Notes: a model not told the origin generated them from the sequence alone. A stretch of 64,000 bases of DNA from Brevibacillus reuszeri (GCF_001187725.1 NZ_LGIQ01000011.1:944416-1008415), one strand, 5' to 3'. Counted from the stretch's first letter, positions 34,521 to 44,021 are shown. Program-made: numbers and translations.

Positions 34521-34560
34521 ACAGGTCTGCTCGAAGTATTTTTTCATATAGGCTTCAAAA

Positions 34561-34614
34561 AAAGGAGTATCTCGGCTTGGTGTAACCATCACACCTCGCC
34601 AGATGCTCCTTTTC
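34561..34614. terminator. Terminator after the SUFU-domain gene
   Basis: AAAGGAGTATCTCGGC pairs imperfectly with GCCAGATGCTCCTTT, and TTC follows; A-rich sequence on the other side lets it work on both strands. Confidence 0.55.
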
Positions 34615-34751
34615 TACGTATGCAACTCGCTTTCCCCGGATTTACAAGCTCAATCGTGCCGCTTTAGGAAACACCTGCTCTGGTCGGCGCAAAAAGCATA
34701 CGAGAAAACTAAAAATAAATAGACAAAAACATTAAACGTCTATTAATATAA

Positions 34752-34776
34752 AAACAAACATCACAATCGTTTGTTT
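34752..34776. promoter_or_regulatory. Candidate operator before the short-chain dehydrogenase gene
   Basis: A perfect inverted repeat AAACAAAC (34752-34759) and GTTTGTTT (34769-34776) with a 9-bp spacer, 25 bp before the start codon. TetR-type repressors often use such sites, but no regulator gene is adjacent. Confidence 0.35.
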
Positions 34777-34800
34777 ATTAATTTATCCAAGGAGGATGTC

Positions 34801-35658
34801 ATGAATAACTTTTCAAACAAGGTAGCCGTCATTACGGGAGCTGCAAGTGGGATCGGTCGCGCAATCGCAACGCGCTGTGCGCAGGAAGGAATGAAGATCG
34901 TGCTTGCAGACGTGGAAGAAGCGGCACTCCAGGCAGCAGAGCAGGAATTGAAGTCTGCTGGTGTAACCGTCCTTGCTGTCGTCACGGATGTTGGCAAAGA
35001 AAGCGACATCTCGGCTTTGGCTCAAAAAACAATGGAGACGTTCGGTGCAGTCCACCTCCTGTTTAACAATGCCGGGGTTGGCGGAGGCTCCACCATTTGG
35101 AACAGCACCTCCGCCGATTGGCAATGGATCATGAACGTCAACCTGTGGGGAACCATTCACGCGACACGAATATTTGTCCCAATCATGCTGCAGCAGGAGA
35201 CAGAGTGTCATATTGTGAATACAGCCTCTTTGGCGGGACTTGAATCAGGTCCAGGCAATAGCATTTACCGGGTAAGCAAGCATGCACTCGTCAGTCTGAC
35301 GGAAACACTCTACCACGAGCTGAAGCTGATGCGCTCTAACATCGGTGTTTCCGTCCTGTGCCCCGGCTTTGTACGTACGCAAATCTGCGATGCCGATCGC
35401 AATCGTCCTGTGGAGCTGAGCAAGCCTGGTGACATAGCAACCCCTACTCCGATGACTACCATGATTGACCAGTTCATCCGTGCAGGTGTCGAACAAGGCA
35501 TCTCTCCAGATGAGATTGCGGAGCAGACGTTTATTGCGATCAAGAGCAATCGCTTTTACATTTTGCCTGATCCAGCCTATAAGCAGAGTGTGAAACAGCG
35601 AATGGAAGATATACTGAATCAGCAAAATCCGACGTTCGTCGTTCCCTCTACAATTTAG
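34801..35658 (+). CDS. Short-chain dehydrogenase/reductase (SDR) oxidoreductase
   Basis: A 285-residue classical SDR. The cofactor motif T-G-x3-G-x-G is TGAASGIG (about 13-20), an acidic residue at ADVEE suggests NAD(H) preference, NNAG follows at about 90, and the catalytic Ser and Tyr-x3-Lys are in NTASLAGLESG and YRVSK. The C-terminal part is longer than the minimal 250, with a loop ending in NPTFVVPSTI. The ATG at 34801 has AAGGAGGATG. The gene is monocistronic; its substrate is unknown. Confidence 0.9.
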   Translation: MNNFSNKVAVITGAASGIGRAIATRCAQEGMKIVLADVEEAALQAAEQELKSAGVTVLAVVTDVGKESDISALAQKTMETFGAVHLLFNNAGVGGGSTIWNSTSADWQWIMNVNLWGTIHATRIFVPIMLQQETECHIVNTASLAGLESGPGNSIYRVSKHALVSLTETLYHELKLMRSNIGVSVLCPGFVRTQICDADRNRPVELSKPGDIATPTPMTTMIDQFIRAGVEQGISPDEIAEQTFIAIKSNRFYILPDPAYKQSVKQRMEDILNQQNPTFVVPSTI

Positions 35659-35673
35659 GACCATAGTAAGCAT

Positions 35674-35713
35674 AGAGAAAGAAGCCCTCTCCAAAGGTAG
35701 GGCTTCTTTCTCT
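35674..35713. terminator. Bidirectional terminator between SDR and FtsX-type permease genes
   Basis: A perfect 15-bp stem, AGAGAAAGAAGCCCT with AGGGCTTCTTTCTCT, around a 10-nt loop; it separates two convergent genes. Confidence 0.85.
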
Positions 35714-35720
35714 TCTACAT

Positions 35721-38294
35721 CTATAGATTCTCTTGTTTCAACGCATCAATGATGTTTGCTTTCTTCACTTTGATGCTCGCGTAATACATGGACAAGCTCA
35801 CGATTACAAACACGGCAGCAATCACATACAAAATGCTAGTCCAAGGCAAGACGAATTCATACGAAAAACTATACCTGAAGGAACGGTAGATCAACACCAT
35901 AATCACTGCACTGATTGGAAGGCCGTAAGCGAGCGACTTGATTCCATAAAAAATACTTTCATAGTTGATCATTATATGAAAGCTTTTCGGCGTCATTCCA
36001 ACCGACCTCAGCATCGCGAATTCCCGCTTGCGAAGAGCCACGCTCGTCGAAATCGTGTTGAATATGTTCGCCATTGAAACCGCCGTAATCAGCGCCACGA
36101 AGCCATAGACAAAGACAGACATAAACAATATCTTTCGTTCAGAGCGCTGTCTTTCTTGAAATAAGTTCATGACAGATACATCCTTCTGCATTTCTTCAAT
36201 ATCTTGTTGGGTTTTCAAAGGCTCCTTGCTTTTCAGGTAGAGTCCTGGATAAGAGCTAACAAAGACGCTTTTTTTCAAGAGCTGCTCGTAGACAGGTTCG
36301 GACACGACAAGATTCACTTGAAGGATGCTATCGGTTTGTACAATTCCCATAGGGAATTTGTCAGTGACTGCTGCCAGCTCCATTTTGTTGACCACTTGCT
36401 GTTTAGCATCTTCGGAGACGAGATCCAGCATTTCCCCTACTTTCCCATTGACTTTCGTTTCGATAAATTTACCCTTTTCATCGAGGAACGTCATGGTATC
36501 AATCAATATGGCGTTCGGCTGATCCGGATTCGTTAGCTTCGCATACTCTACACCAACCTGTTTGGCATACGCTTTCAGCTTTTCTTCTTGCATGCTATTT
36601 ACACCTATATTGTATTTATACAAGTTACGTTCCTGGTACAAGTACGGTTTTATATTTTCTGGAACAACCTCTTCAGCAAGCCACACGAAATTGCCATTCA
36701 TTTGTTTCATCAGATTTGATTCAGTGACATTTTCCAACGATGTGATCGTTTTTACCAATTGTTCATCCTCTAGCGTTGCCCCTTCGCCGTCTGTGTATAT
36801 AGCGATGTCATAGTTGTAGCCTTTTTGTGAAATCTCAAGTGATTTCTGCAGATTGGAGGTGAAAAAGGATACGGCCAGAAATAGCACGATACTAATCACA
36901 AGGGAAAAAACAGTGGCGTAATATCGGCGTTTGTTTCTTTTCAAGTTTTTCAAGCCGATCTCCGCTTCTACGCCGAATAACCGTTTGACCAGCTTAGAGG
37001 TTTTTAGTGCCTTACTTGTGAGCTTAATATCCGCCGTTTGCCGAATGGCATCGATAGCAGAAATTTTTGAGGCCCTTTGAGCTGGAACATACGTAGATAT
37101 GAAGATCGTGATGATCGAGACCAGGCAAGCGAGGGCAATCGATAAAGGTGTGACGACCAACGTCAGTTTTTCAGTAACACCCATCGCATCCTCAAGGATC
37201 GGATTGATAAAGCCAAAAGTAATGCCGATACCGAGCATGCCAAAGATGACGCCCAGGGGTATGCTAATGGAGCCAATCACCGCCCCCTCAAAAAATACCG
37301 AATTTCGCTTCTGTCTTCTCGTCGCCCCAACACTTGAGAGCATCCCAAGATGACGTGAACGCTCCGAGACGGAAATCGCAAACGCATTGTAGATTAACGA
37401 AACAGAGCCGACGACAATCACAAGCACAACAATGAGGAATAACGAATTGTAGGTTTTGCCCAGTCCGCCACCCATCACACCATAATAGCGGAGTAGCGAA
37501 TCATTCGTTTTAAACGAGCTAATGCTGTTTTTCTCCGCCAGGTCATTGGCATGATCAAATACAGTGCTATCGATATTCTCCACAACAACGCTCACGTCAA
37601 CTGACTGGTTTGCATCTACCATGGTCTCATCTATATAGGTAAGGGCTGTATACCCTGGCGCCCACGTCTGCTCCCACGTAGGACGTTTGATAAACCCGAC
37701 AACGGTATACGCCTCAGTTTTTGTATCAACTAAGGTTTCCATGCTCGCACCAGCGCTAGTTCGCAATTGGTTATTTTGCGACAGATTCGTATCGCTTGGG
37801 TTCGTTGGAATATGGCGCTGTCCAACCTCAAGGGTTACATGATCCCCTATTCGATAAACGACTTTGGCATTTGTGGCGATCGCTTCCGAGAGAACAATCT
37901 CATCTGCTCGCTCTGGAAGTCTCCCTTCGCTCAATACGATCGGGAAGTTCGTAAAGCCTTGGGCATTATACGCTTTTATAAACAAATAGGGCTTGCGTGC
38001 ATTTTGGCTCCCTGGCAGCAAGGCATAGCCGCGCTCCTTTGAAGTCATGAGTTGTTTGGTCTGCGTATCCTGCTTGATCGCATCGAGCTGCTCTTTGTTT
38101 ACGCCTCTGTACAGGACATGCCATTCTCCATTGTCTTTTATCGTTTCCTTTTGCATCAGCGTCAAAAAAGACGAGCCAAGCGTGATCACAGCCGTTACCA
38201 TAGCCACGGAAATAATGACTCCCATAATGGTCACAAGCGTCTGTTTCTTATTTTTCATTAAATGCCTGAGCGTTAGCTTATTGATGATATTCAT
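35721..38294 (-). CDS. FtsX-like ABC transporter permease
   Basis: An 857-residue permease. An N-terminal helix (about 15-37) is followed by a large extracellular domain, then an FtsX domain with three helices around residues 290-420 (including SERSRHLGMLSSVGATRRQK). A second helix (about 465-485), another extracellular domain and a second FtsX domain at about 735-857 (LRKREFAMLRSVGMTPKSF) follow. This duplicated plan is typical of exporters or sensors for antimicrobial peptides and lipids. Its start overlaps the ATPase gene by 4 bp (ATGA). A two-component system is encoded just upstream, so it probably defends against an envelope stress; the substrate is unknown. Confidence 0.87.
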   Translation of the reverse strand: MNIINKLTLRHLMKNKKQTLVTIMGVIISVAMVTAVITLGSSFLTLMQKETIKDNGEWHVLYRGVNKEQLDAIKQDTQTKQLMTSKERGYALLPGSQNARKPYLFIKAYNAQGFTNFPIVLSEGRLPERADEIVLSEAIATNAKVVYRIGDHVTLEVGQRHIPTNPSDTNLSQNNQLRTSAGASMETLVDTKTEAYTVVGFIKRPTWEQTWAPGYTALTYIDETMVDANQSVDVSVVVENIDSTVFDHANDLAEKNSISSFKTNDSLLRYYGVMGGGLGKTYNSLFLIVVLVIVVGSVSLIYNAFAISVSERSRHLGMLSSVGATRRQKRNSVFFEGAVIGSISIPLGVIFGMLGIGITFGFINPILEDAMGVTEKLTLVVTPLSIALACLVSIITIFISTYVPAQRASKISAIDAIRQTADIKLTSKALKTSKLVKRLFGVEAEIGLKNLKRNKRRYYATVFSLVISIVLFLAVSFFTSNLQKSLEISQKGYNYDIAIYTDGEGATLEDEQLVKTITSLENVTESNLMKQMNGNFVWLAEEVVPENIKPYLYQERNLYKYNIGVNSMQEEKLKAYAKQVGVEYAKLTNPDQPNAILIDTMTFLDEKGKFIETKVNGKVGEMLDLVSEDAKQQVVNKMELAAVTDKFPMGIVQTDSILQVNLVVSEPVYEQLLKKSVFVSSYPGLYLKSKEPLKTQQDIEEMQKDVSVMNLFQERQRSERKILFMSVFVYGFVALITAVSMANIFNTISTSVALRKREFAMLRSVGMTPKSFHIMINYESIFYGIKSLAYGLPISAVIMVLIYRSFRYSFSYEFVLPWTSILYVIAAVFVIVSLSMYYASIKVKKANIIDALKQENL

Positions 38295-38974
38295 GGCCTG
38301 ATGACCTCATCTCTCGCAATCCGTCCATCTTCAATTGCGATAATGCGATCAGCCTGCAAAGCAATTCGCTCATCATGGGTAATCATAATCAATGTCTGAT
38401 GAAAGGTCTTATTGAACATTTTCAATAAGTCAATGATTTCGCTGCTGTTTTTGCTGTCCAAATTACCAGTTGGCTCATCTGCCAGTATGATCGCGGGCTG
38501 ATTCATCAATGCTCTTCCAATCGAGACCCGCTGCTGCTGTCCGCCAGAAAGCTGGTTGGGCAGATGATTTAAGCGATTTTGTAAATTCAAGGTCTTCACC
38601 AGATCATCAAAAAGTGTTTGATCCACCTTGTGCTCATCAAGCAAGAGCGGCAGCTGCATGTTCTCTTCCACTGTTAAAATCGGAAGAAGATTGTAGAATT
38701 GATAAATCAAACCGATTTGTCTCCGCCTGAAAATTGCCAGCTGCGTTTCATTCAGGCTATACATGTCCGTATTATCCACAAATACTTTTCCACTTGTTGG
38801 CCGATCTACACCGCCTAGCAAATGTAATAGCGTTGATTTCCCCGAACCGGATGGACCGACGATGGCGACGAACTCCCCTTTGTTCACCGAGAAGGATACG
38901 TCGTCGAGCGCTTTTACTGCCGTGTCACCTTTTCCAAATACTTTAGACAGATGTTCGATCTTCAGAATTTCCAT
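38291..38974 (-). CDS. ABC transporter ATPase (LolD/MacB-type)
   Basis: A 227-residue ATPase for the FtsX-type permease. Walker A is GPSGSGKSTLL, the signature QLSGGQQQRVSIGRAL, Walker B IILADEPTGNLDS, and the switch histidine lies in MITHDERI. The ATG follows TGGAGG. The intergenic stretch upstream carries the ordered AGTGAC repeats and a -10, so this gene heads the regulated exporter unit. Confidence 0.9.
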   Translation of the reverse strand: MEILKIEHLSKVFGKGDTAVKALDDVSFSVNKGEFVAIVGPSGSGKSTLLHLLGGVDRPTSGKVFVDNTDMYSLNETQLAIFRRRQIGLIYQFYNLLPILTVEENMQLPLLLDEHKVDQTLFDDLVKTLNLQNRLNHLPNQLSGGQQQRVSIGRALMNQPAIILADEPTGNLDSKNSSEIIDLLKMFNKTFHQTLIMITHDERIALQADRIIAIEDGRIARDEVIRP

Positions 38975-39006
38975 ACTGAAACCTCCATACGTTTGCTGAT
39001 GGATGT

Positions 39007-39061
39007 AGTATATCTGTCCGAAGTGACACTGCAGTGACTGGAAAGTGACAATCTCGTCACT
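39007..39061 (-). promoter_or_regulatory. Response-regulator target promoter with 11-bp-spaced repeats
   Basis: Three direct AGTGAC repeats start at 39022, 39033 and 39044, exactly 11 bp apart, then an inverted GTCACT at 39056-39061. On the minus strand a -10 TATACT (39012-39007) lies 10 bp downstream of the nearest repeat, with no good -35. This is the layout of an activator-dependent promoter for an OmpR-type regulator. Confidence 0.6.
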
Positions 39062-39069
39062 TAGCCCGA

Positions 39070-40080
39070 TTAGAAGACTTGCTTGTAAAAGCGAATCCGA
39101 AACTCAGTCCCCTTATGTACATCACTTTGAACATCGATAACTCCATTCTGCTTCGTGATGATGCTGTGAGCCATCGAGAGACCAATCCCGCTGCTCCCCT
39201 CGCCTGCGCCCTTTCCTTTATAAAAACGCTTGAAAATAAAAGGGAGCTCTTCTTTGGGGATGCCTTTCCCGTTATCAGTGATCATTATCTCCGTAAATAA
39301 TGGATTCTCTGAAAAGGAAATCTCGATGGTTCCACCTTCCTGCGTATGTTCTACAGCGTTTTTTAAAATATTGATCAGCGCTTCCGTTGTCCAGTTCAGA
39401 TCGCCTAAAAACGAGACGCTGTCCTCGCCCATGATCGAAACCGTTTGCTCTTTGATGTCGATTGGAATGAGAACAGGCTGTAGCGCTTTTTCAATGAGCC
39501 CTGCCACCATGACTTGATCCTTCTTGAACGGTACAGCATCTGCATCAATTTTCGATAGCTTTAATAACGTTGAAACAAGCCAATCCAGCCGTTCGAGCTG
39601 AATCCGAATATTGCGCGTAAATTCCTTTCTTTTCGCTTCCGGCAGATTGGTGTCTTCTACTAAATCCGCCATGACCATCATCGAGGTTAGAGGTGCTTTC
39701 AGCTGATGGGAGATATCTGAAATCGCTTCTGTCAGATGGATTTTGTCTTTGTGCAAAAGGGCGCTTTGCTCGGATAGCATGACCGTTACTTTATAAATCG
39801 TATTTTTCAAAATGCTGAGTTCCCCTTCGCGATTGTCGCGTACGTCAAAGGTATAATCCCCACTGCTAATTCGCCGTACATAGCCCGATAGCTTTTCAAT
39901 CTCTTGATATCTTAGTCTCGTAAAAAGGAGGCTGCATCCGATGAGTAACATAGAAGTAAGGAGAACGAGGATGACGGCAGCCAGTGAAAAAAACGTCGCG
40001 ACTACAAGCAAGGCCAAACTAATCGTACACATCACCAAAAAGACGAGACGGATTTCGCGATTACGCAGCATGCTACTCAC
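39070..40080 (-). CDS. Sensor histidine kinase, short two-helix type
   Basis: A 336-residue kinase. Two membrane helices (about 12-50) have almost no extracellular loop, the pattern of intramembrane-sensing kinases. A HAMP-like linker follows, then the H box SDISHQLKAPLTSM (His125), the N box ALINILKNAVEH, and the G boxes ITDNGKGIPKEE and GIGLSMAHSI. The start is a GTG overlapping the regulator stop by 8 bp; an ATG three codons later is an alternative. Such kinases often take their signal from a partner ABC transporter, here the FtsX-type pair downstream. Confidence 0.88.
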   Translation of the reverse strand: MSSMLRNREIRLVFLVMCTISLALLVVATFFSLAAVILVLLTSMLLIGCSLLFTRLRYQEIEKLSGYVRRISSGDYTFDVRDNREGELSILKNTIYKVTVMLSEQSALLHKDKIHLTEAISDISHQLKAPLTSMMVMADLVEDTNLPEAKRKEFTRNIRIQLERLDWLVSTLLKLSKIDADAVPFKKDQVMVAGLIEKALQPVLIPIDIKEQTVSIMGEDSVSFLGDLNWTTEALINILKNAVEHTQEGGTIEISFSENPLFTEIMITDNGKGIPKEELPFIFKRFYKGKGAGEGSSGIGLSMAHSIITKQNGVIDVQSDVHKGTEFRIRFYKQVF

Positions 40081-40756
40081 CGACCTTATACCCTAAACCG
40101 CGCACGGTTTTAATAATAGTTGGAGCCTTTGGATCATCCTCCAGTTTTTCCCTCAGCCTTTTCATATAAACGGTTAATGTATTGTCATTGACGAAGTCCC
40201 CGGCCACATCCCAAATTTGTTCCAAAAGCTGATTTCTGGAGAGAATCTGCCCGAGATGGTTGGCGAAGATCAGCAGTAAGCGGTACTCCAGCGCAGTCAA
40301 TGGAACTTCAACGCCATGCTTGTATACTTTTCCTTCCAGCGTGTGAATGCGGATCGGATCGAAGTCGATGACTGTCTTGGGCTGCGGCTGCTTCTGATAC
40401 CTGCGCAAAACCGATTTGATCCGTGAAAGCAGCTCGCGAATGCGAAAAGGCTTTGTAATGTAGTCGTCCGCTCCCATATCCAGTCCCATCACGACATTAA
40501 CCTCATCATCAACAGCCGTCAAAAAAATTACGGGGATGTCGCTGTGCTGCTTCACCATTTTGCACAATTCATACCCGCTTCCATCTGGCAGGGATAAATC
40601 AAATAGGCATAGAGAAAATTGATCCAGCTGTTCGGTTATAACCTTTTTCGCAGATGCAACGTCATGGCACAAAACCGTAGAAAACTGGTCCTGCTGCAAT
40701 GAATACTCAAGTCCAGACGCGATCGTTTTATCATCTTCCACAAGTAAAATGTTCAT
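40073..40756 (-). CDS. OmpR-family response regulator
   Basis: A 227-residue regulator. The receiver has the acidic pair EDD (7-9), phosphorylation site Asp53 (CLFDLSLPDGSG) and the KPF motif; the C-terminal winged helix has PLTALEYRLLLIFA and NTLTVYMKRLREKL. It is translated with the kinase gene (8-bp overlap) and probably binds the AGTGAC repeats at 39022-39061. Confidence 0.9.
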   Translation of the reverse strand: MNILLVEDDKTIASGLEYSLQQDQFSTVLCHDVASAKKVITEQLDQFSLCLFDLSLPDGSGYELCKMVKQHSDIPVIFLTAVDDEVNVVMGLDMGADDYITKPFRIRELLSRIKSVLRRYQKQPQPKTVIDFDPIRIHTLEGKVYKHGVEVPLTALEYRLLLIFANHLGQILSRNQLLEQIWDVAGDFVNDNTLTVYMKRLREKLEDDPKAPTIIKTVRGLGYKVGE

Positions 40757-40905
40757 TGAATCATCATCCTAATAGGGATTTTTTCAAAAGTGAAGAGAGC
40801 CATATGATTGTATCTGTATCATAGTAAAAAGGGGGAAGATTAGCAAAGGTGCAGCATTTTCAAACGAGGACGCTACTTACATCTTCGGATGCATATGGAA
40901 GATGC

Positions 40906-40934
40906 TGTAATAAAAAAGAAAGATTATCCGTCTA
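40906..40934 (+). promoter_or_regulatory. Candidate ECF-type promoter of the first sigma/anti-sigma pair
   Basis: TGTAAT (40906-40911) and CGTCTA (40929-40934) with a 17-bp spacer resemble TGAAAC-N16/17-CGTC promoters of Bacillus ECF sigmas. It would start transcription just before the GGAGTG ribosome binding site, suggesting autoregulation. Confidence 0.35.
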
Positions 40935-40966
40935 ATCTGTGCATGAATAAGATTGGAGTGAAAAAT

Positions 40967-41497
40967 GTGCAGAATAAGCAAGAAATTGAACGCTTATTTG
41001 TTCAATACAAGGACGACATTTATAACTACCTTGTCTATTACACAGGAAATATGGACGTAGAAGATATCGTTCAGGATGTATTCATCAAGGTCATCACCCA
41101 TTTTGATCGTTTCGAGAACAAATCCAATCGCAAGACATGGCTTATCAGCATTGCTCGTCACGCAGCAATCGACCATTACAGAAAGCAAAAGCTAAAAAAG
41201 CTGTTTAGCGGAAAGCTACTGACTTCCTTTTTATCCACCGAAAAGACACCTACCGAAGCACTTGAAGCCAGTGAGGATGCTCGCGAGCTATATGAAGCCA
41301 TCAGCAAGCTAAAGCAGTCCTATCGCGAAGTATTGATATTGAGGGGAATCCAGCGATTATCAGGAGCAGAAACGGCAGAAATCCTTGGCTGGAGTCTAAC
41401 AAAAGTAAATGTCACGATGCATCGTGCACTAAAACAACTAGAAATCGAGCTAAATCCTGTAGCAAAAGGAGGAATACAGCATGAAACTTTCTCATGA
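40967..41497 (+). CDS. ECF RNA polymerase sigma factor
   Basis: A 176-residue ECF sigma. Region 2 is seen in VEDIVQDVFIKVITHFDRF and RKTWLISIARHAAIDHYRK; region 4 in ISKLKQSYREVLILRG and LSGAETAEILGWSLTKVNVT. The frame is open from an ATG at 40889, but the GTG at 40967, 8 nt after TTGGAGTG, fits the promoter and the usual length better. The anti-sigma gene overlaps its end by 17 bp. Confidence 0.83.
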   Translation: MQNKQEIERLFVQYKDDIYNYLVYYTGNMDVEDIVQDVFIKVITHFDRFENKSNRKTWLISIARHAAIDHYRKQKLKKLFSGKLLTSFLSTEKTPTEALEASEDARELYEAISKLKQSYREVLILRGIQRLSGAETAEILGWSLTKVNVTMHRALKQLEIELNPVAKGGIQHETFS

Positions 41498-42638
41498 TCA
41501 TGAAAGATTGTTTCAAAAATTGAGAAGCATGCCCCATTACACCTTAACCGGACAGAAAACAGAAGAAATTCAGAAGGTCCTGTTAAAAAAAGTAGAGCAA
41601 TCCAAGAGCAAGTTACAATGGTACTATCACTTGAAATGGACTGTGATAGGCGCAGCGGTCTTCTTTTTTGGCTTTCTATTCTATAAAAATTACGAGAGTC
41701 TTTTGCCTGTCCAGCAGTCGGCCCATCCCTCCCCCTACATAACGACAGGAGCGACCGCAAAAAACGTCACGCTGAACAATATGCCAGACTCGGCTAAAGC
41801 TACCTTTGAAAAGGTGCTGACGGCATTCCCGGAATTGAAGCTCCCTTACATAATTGAAAGCGACTATGACAGGCCCACCAATCGTCAAGGCTATAAGATG
41901 ACATTGAAAAAAGCAGGAGACGTTGCTACTATTACCGTCGACGAAAAAACCGGCCAGCTGATTTCATTCACCCGCTACGGACTGGAAAATGACGAGCAAA
42001 CACCTCTGTCTATCGAACAAGCCAAAGAAAAAGCTACTGATTGGCTCACATACATCGACAAACAGCTTGCGCAAGACTATATCGCTTCCACTGTCACACC
42101 ATCGGCAACCATCAGTGGAGAAGAAGGAAAGGAAAAGCCTACTGGGGTTCGGCTCAAATCAATCGTCGAATTTCAGCCTAGAAGCATGCCTGCTCCCCCC
42201 AACTCTTTTTCTTACTTTGTTACACTTGACGCCCAAGGCGAGCTGATGAGCATTCAATTCAGTCGGAGCACTGGTGAGGAAAACAAAGAGTTGGAACAGA
42301 AGCTACAGGCAGTTTGGGAGGAAGCGATTGACGCTTTCCAGTTGACAAATATCGCTTGGGTAAAAATTGACTATTTCGAGATGGAAGAACTGCTCCATCA
42401 TCCCCCAAAAAGCCTGGGCACCCCCATCGAGGCCGCTTATTTACAGGAGATAGCCAAAACGGAGCTGCGAAAATATCGGATCAAAGGGGATACGATGCCA
42501 CTACTTCTTGTCCATCCGACCGAGAAGCAAGCATATATGCTTTGGAAACGGGAAAATGGTGTCTACGCTGCTCTTGAACTACACCAAGAGAAGGAAAAAT
42601 GGGTTGGTCAGCTAATCGAAAAAATACCAGACAAGTAA
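41481..42638 (+). CDS. Membrane anti-sigma factor-like protein, partner of the first ECF sigma
   Basis: A 385-residue protein with a 50-residue cytoplasmic part, one membrane helix (about 53-69, TVIGAAVFFFGFLFY) and a large extracellular region. The outer part has repeated PepSY-like units (KATFEKVLTAFPELKLPY; TITVDEKTGQLISF). It overlaps the sigma gene and has its own site AAAGGAGG, so it most likely holds the sigma inactive. No ZAS zinc motif is visible. A terminator follows at 42647. Confidence 0.7.
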   Translation: MKLSHDHERLFQKLRSMPHYTLTGQKTEEIQKVLLKKVEQSKSKLQWYYHLKWTVIGAAVFFFGFLFYKNYESLLPVQQSAHPSPYITTGATAKNVTLNNMPDSAKATFEKVLTAFPELKLPYIIESDYDRPTNRQGYKMTLKKAGDVATITVDEKTGQLISFTRYGLENDEQTPLSIEQAKEKATDWLTYIDKQLAQDYIASTVTPSATISGEEGKEKPTGVRLKSIVEFQPRSMPAPPNSFSYFVTLDAQGELMSIQFSRSTGEENKELEQKLQAVWEEAIDAFQLTNIAWVKIDYFEMEELLHHPPKSLGTPIEAAYLQEIAKTELRKYRIKGDTMPLLLVHPTEKQAYMLWKRENGVYAALELHQEKEKWVGQLIEKIPDK

Positions 42639-42646
42639 AACACGCA

Positions 42647-42681
42647 AAAACCCGAGAAACTTGGAAAAGTCCTCGGGTTTT
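42647..42681. terminator. Bidirectional terminator between anti-sigma and argH genes
   Basis: AAAACCCGAG pairs with CTCGGGTTTT across a 15-nt loop; both flanks give a T run on the strand read. Confidence 0.8.
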
Positions 42682-42701
42682 GCCCATTCCATTCTTTTCA
42701 C

Positions 42702-44021
42702 TTATTTCAGCAAGCCTACTTTAATCCCTTTGTTCAAGATGTTGCGATACTCTATGAATTCATAGATGTCATCCTCGATGAACGGGCTTTGCTGCTTCAA
42801 TTCCGCAAGCGACAGCTCCTCAATCGCTTTTTGATGATCCTCGCAATAAATCACGATAGAGCCAACGATGCTATGCGCATCCCGGAAGGCAACACCTTTG
42901 CTAACCAAATAGTCAGCAACCTCTGTCGCATTGAGGAAGCCCTCTTTCACCGCTTTTTTCATATTTTCACTGTTAACCTTCATGGTCGCAATCATTTTAG
43001 ACATGATTTGCAGAGACGACTGTACCGTATCCAGCGCCTCAAAGAAAGGCTCCTTGTCTTCCTGCATGTCTTTATTGTAGGCAAGCGGCAGTCCCTTCAT
43101 CGTTGTCAAAAGTGATGTCAGCGATCCGTACACACGGCCTGTTTTTCCACGAATCAACTCGGCTGCATCCGGGTTTTTCTTTTGTGGCATGATGCTGCTG
43201 CCTGTTGAGTACGCATCATCGATCGTAACGAAACGGAACTCCTGGCTGCTCCACAAAATCAATTCTTCGCTCAATCTGCTCAAATGCATCATCAGAATCG
43301 AGAAGCTGGACATCAGCTCCAGCAAATAATCGCGGTCACTGACTCCATCCAGGAAATTGTCGACTGGCTTTTTGAAGCCCAGCTCTTTGGCAGTCATTTC
43401 TCTGTTGATCTGATGCGTAGTCCCTGCCAGTGCACCGCAGCCGAGTGGGCTTTCATCCATGATATCAATCGCATTCAGAACTCTTTGTCTGTCACGCTTC
43501 AGCATGTTGTAGTACGCCAGCAAATGATGCTGGAAAGTCACTACCTGTGCACGCTGCAGGTGGGTATAGCCTGGCATGATGACGTTGTTTTCTCTTGCCT
43601 TTTTCTCCAGGCTGCTTTGCAGCTCCTCAATGTATTCAACCACTTCGAGAGCCTTGTTTTTCGCGTATAGCCTGATATCTACTGCAACCTGGTCATTTCT
43701 GCTTCGAGCAGTATGCAGCTTTTTCGCTGTATCCCCGATTCGATGGGTCAAATTGGATTCCACAAAGCTATGAATATCCTCGTAGTTCCCTTCAATCGGC
43801 AAAGTTCCATTTTCAATATCTTCCCGAATGGAAATCAGCGATTGTACGATATCCTCCCCCTCTTTTGGAGTGAGCAGACTACATTGCACAAGCATGTTTA
43901 CATGTGCGATGCTGCCTGTAATATCTTCTGCATACAATCTCTTATCTACGTGCAGCGAGCTATTAAAATCCTCCATCAGTTTGTTTTCTTCTTTTCTAAA
44001 ACGGCCTCCCCAAAGCTTCAT
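42702..44021 (-). CDS. argH: Argininosuccinate lyase
   Basis: A 439-residue lyase that splits argininosuccinate into arginine and fumarate. Family motifs: KLWGGRF at the start, LHTARSRNDQVAVD, GYTHLQRAQVV, and the superfamily signature GSSIMPQKKNPD. The length is slightly short of typical ArgH (about 460). The ATG at 44021 has AAAGGAG; an upstream TTG at 44027 is too close to it. It is not next to argG but to an amino-acid permease 36 bp upstream, so it may be a second copy or have a catabolic or uptake-linked role. Confidence 0.92.
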   Translation of the reverse strand: MKLWGGRFRKEENKLMEDFNSSLHVDKRLYAEDITGSIAHVNMLVQCSLLTPKEGEDIVQSLISIREDIENGTLPIEGNYEDIHSFVESNLTHRIGDTAKKLHTARSRNDQVAVDIRLYAKNKALEVVEYIEELQSSLEKKARENNVIMPGYTHLQRAQVVTFQHHLLAYYNMLKRDRQRVLNAIDIMDESPLGCGALAGTTHQINREMTAKELGFKKPVDNFLDGVSDRDYLLELMSSFSILMMHLSRLSEELILWSSQEFRFVTIDDAYSTGSSIMPQKKNPDAAELIRGKTGRVYGSLTSLLTTMKGLPLAYNKDMQEDKEPFFEALDTVQSSLQIMSKMIATMKVNSENMKKAVKEGFLNATEVADYLVSKGVAFRDAHSIVGSIVIYCEDHQKAIEELSLAELKQQSPFIEDDIYEFIEYRNILNKGIKVGLLK

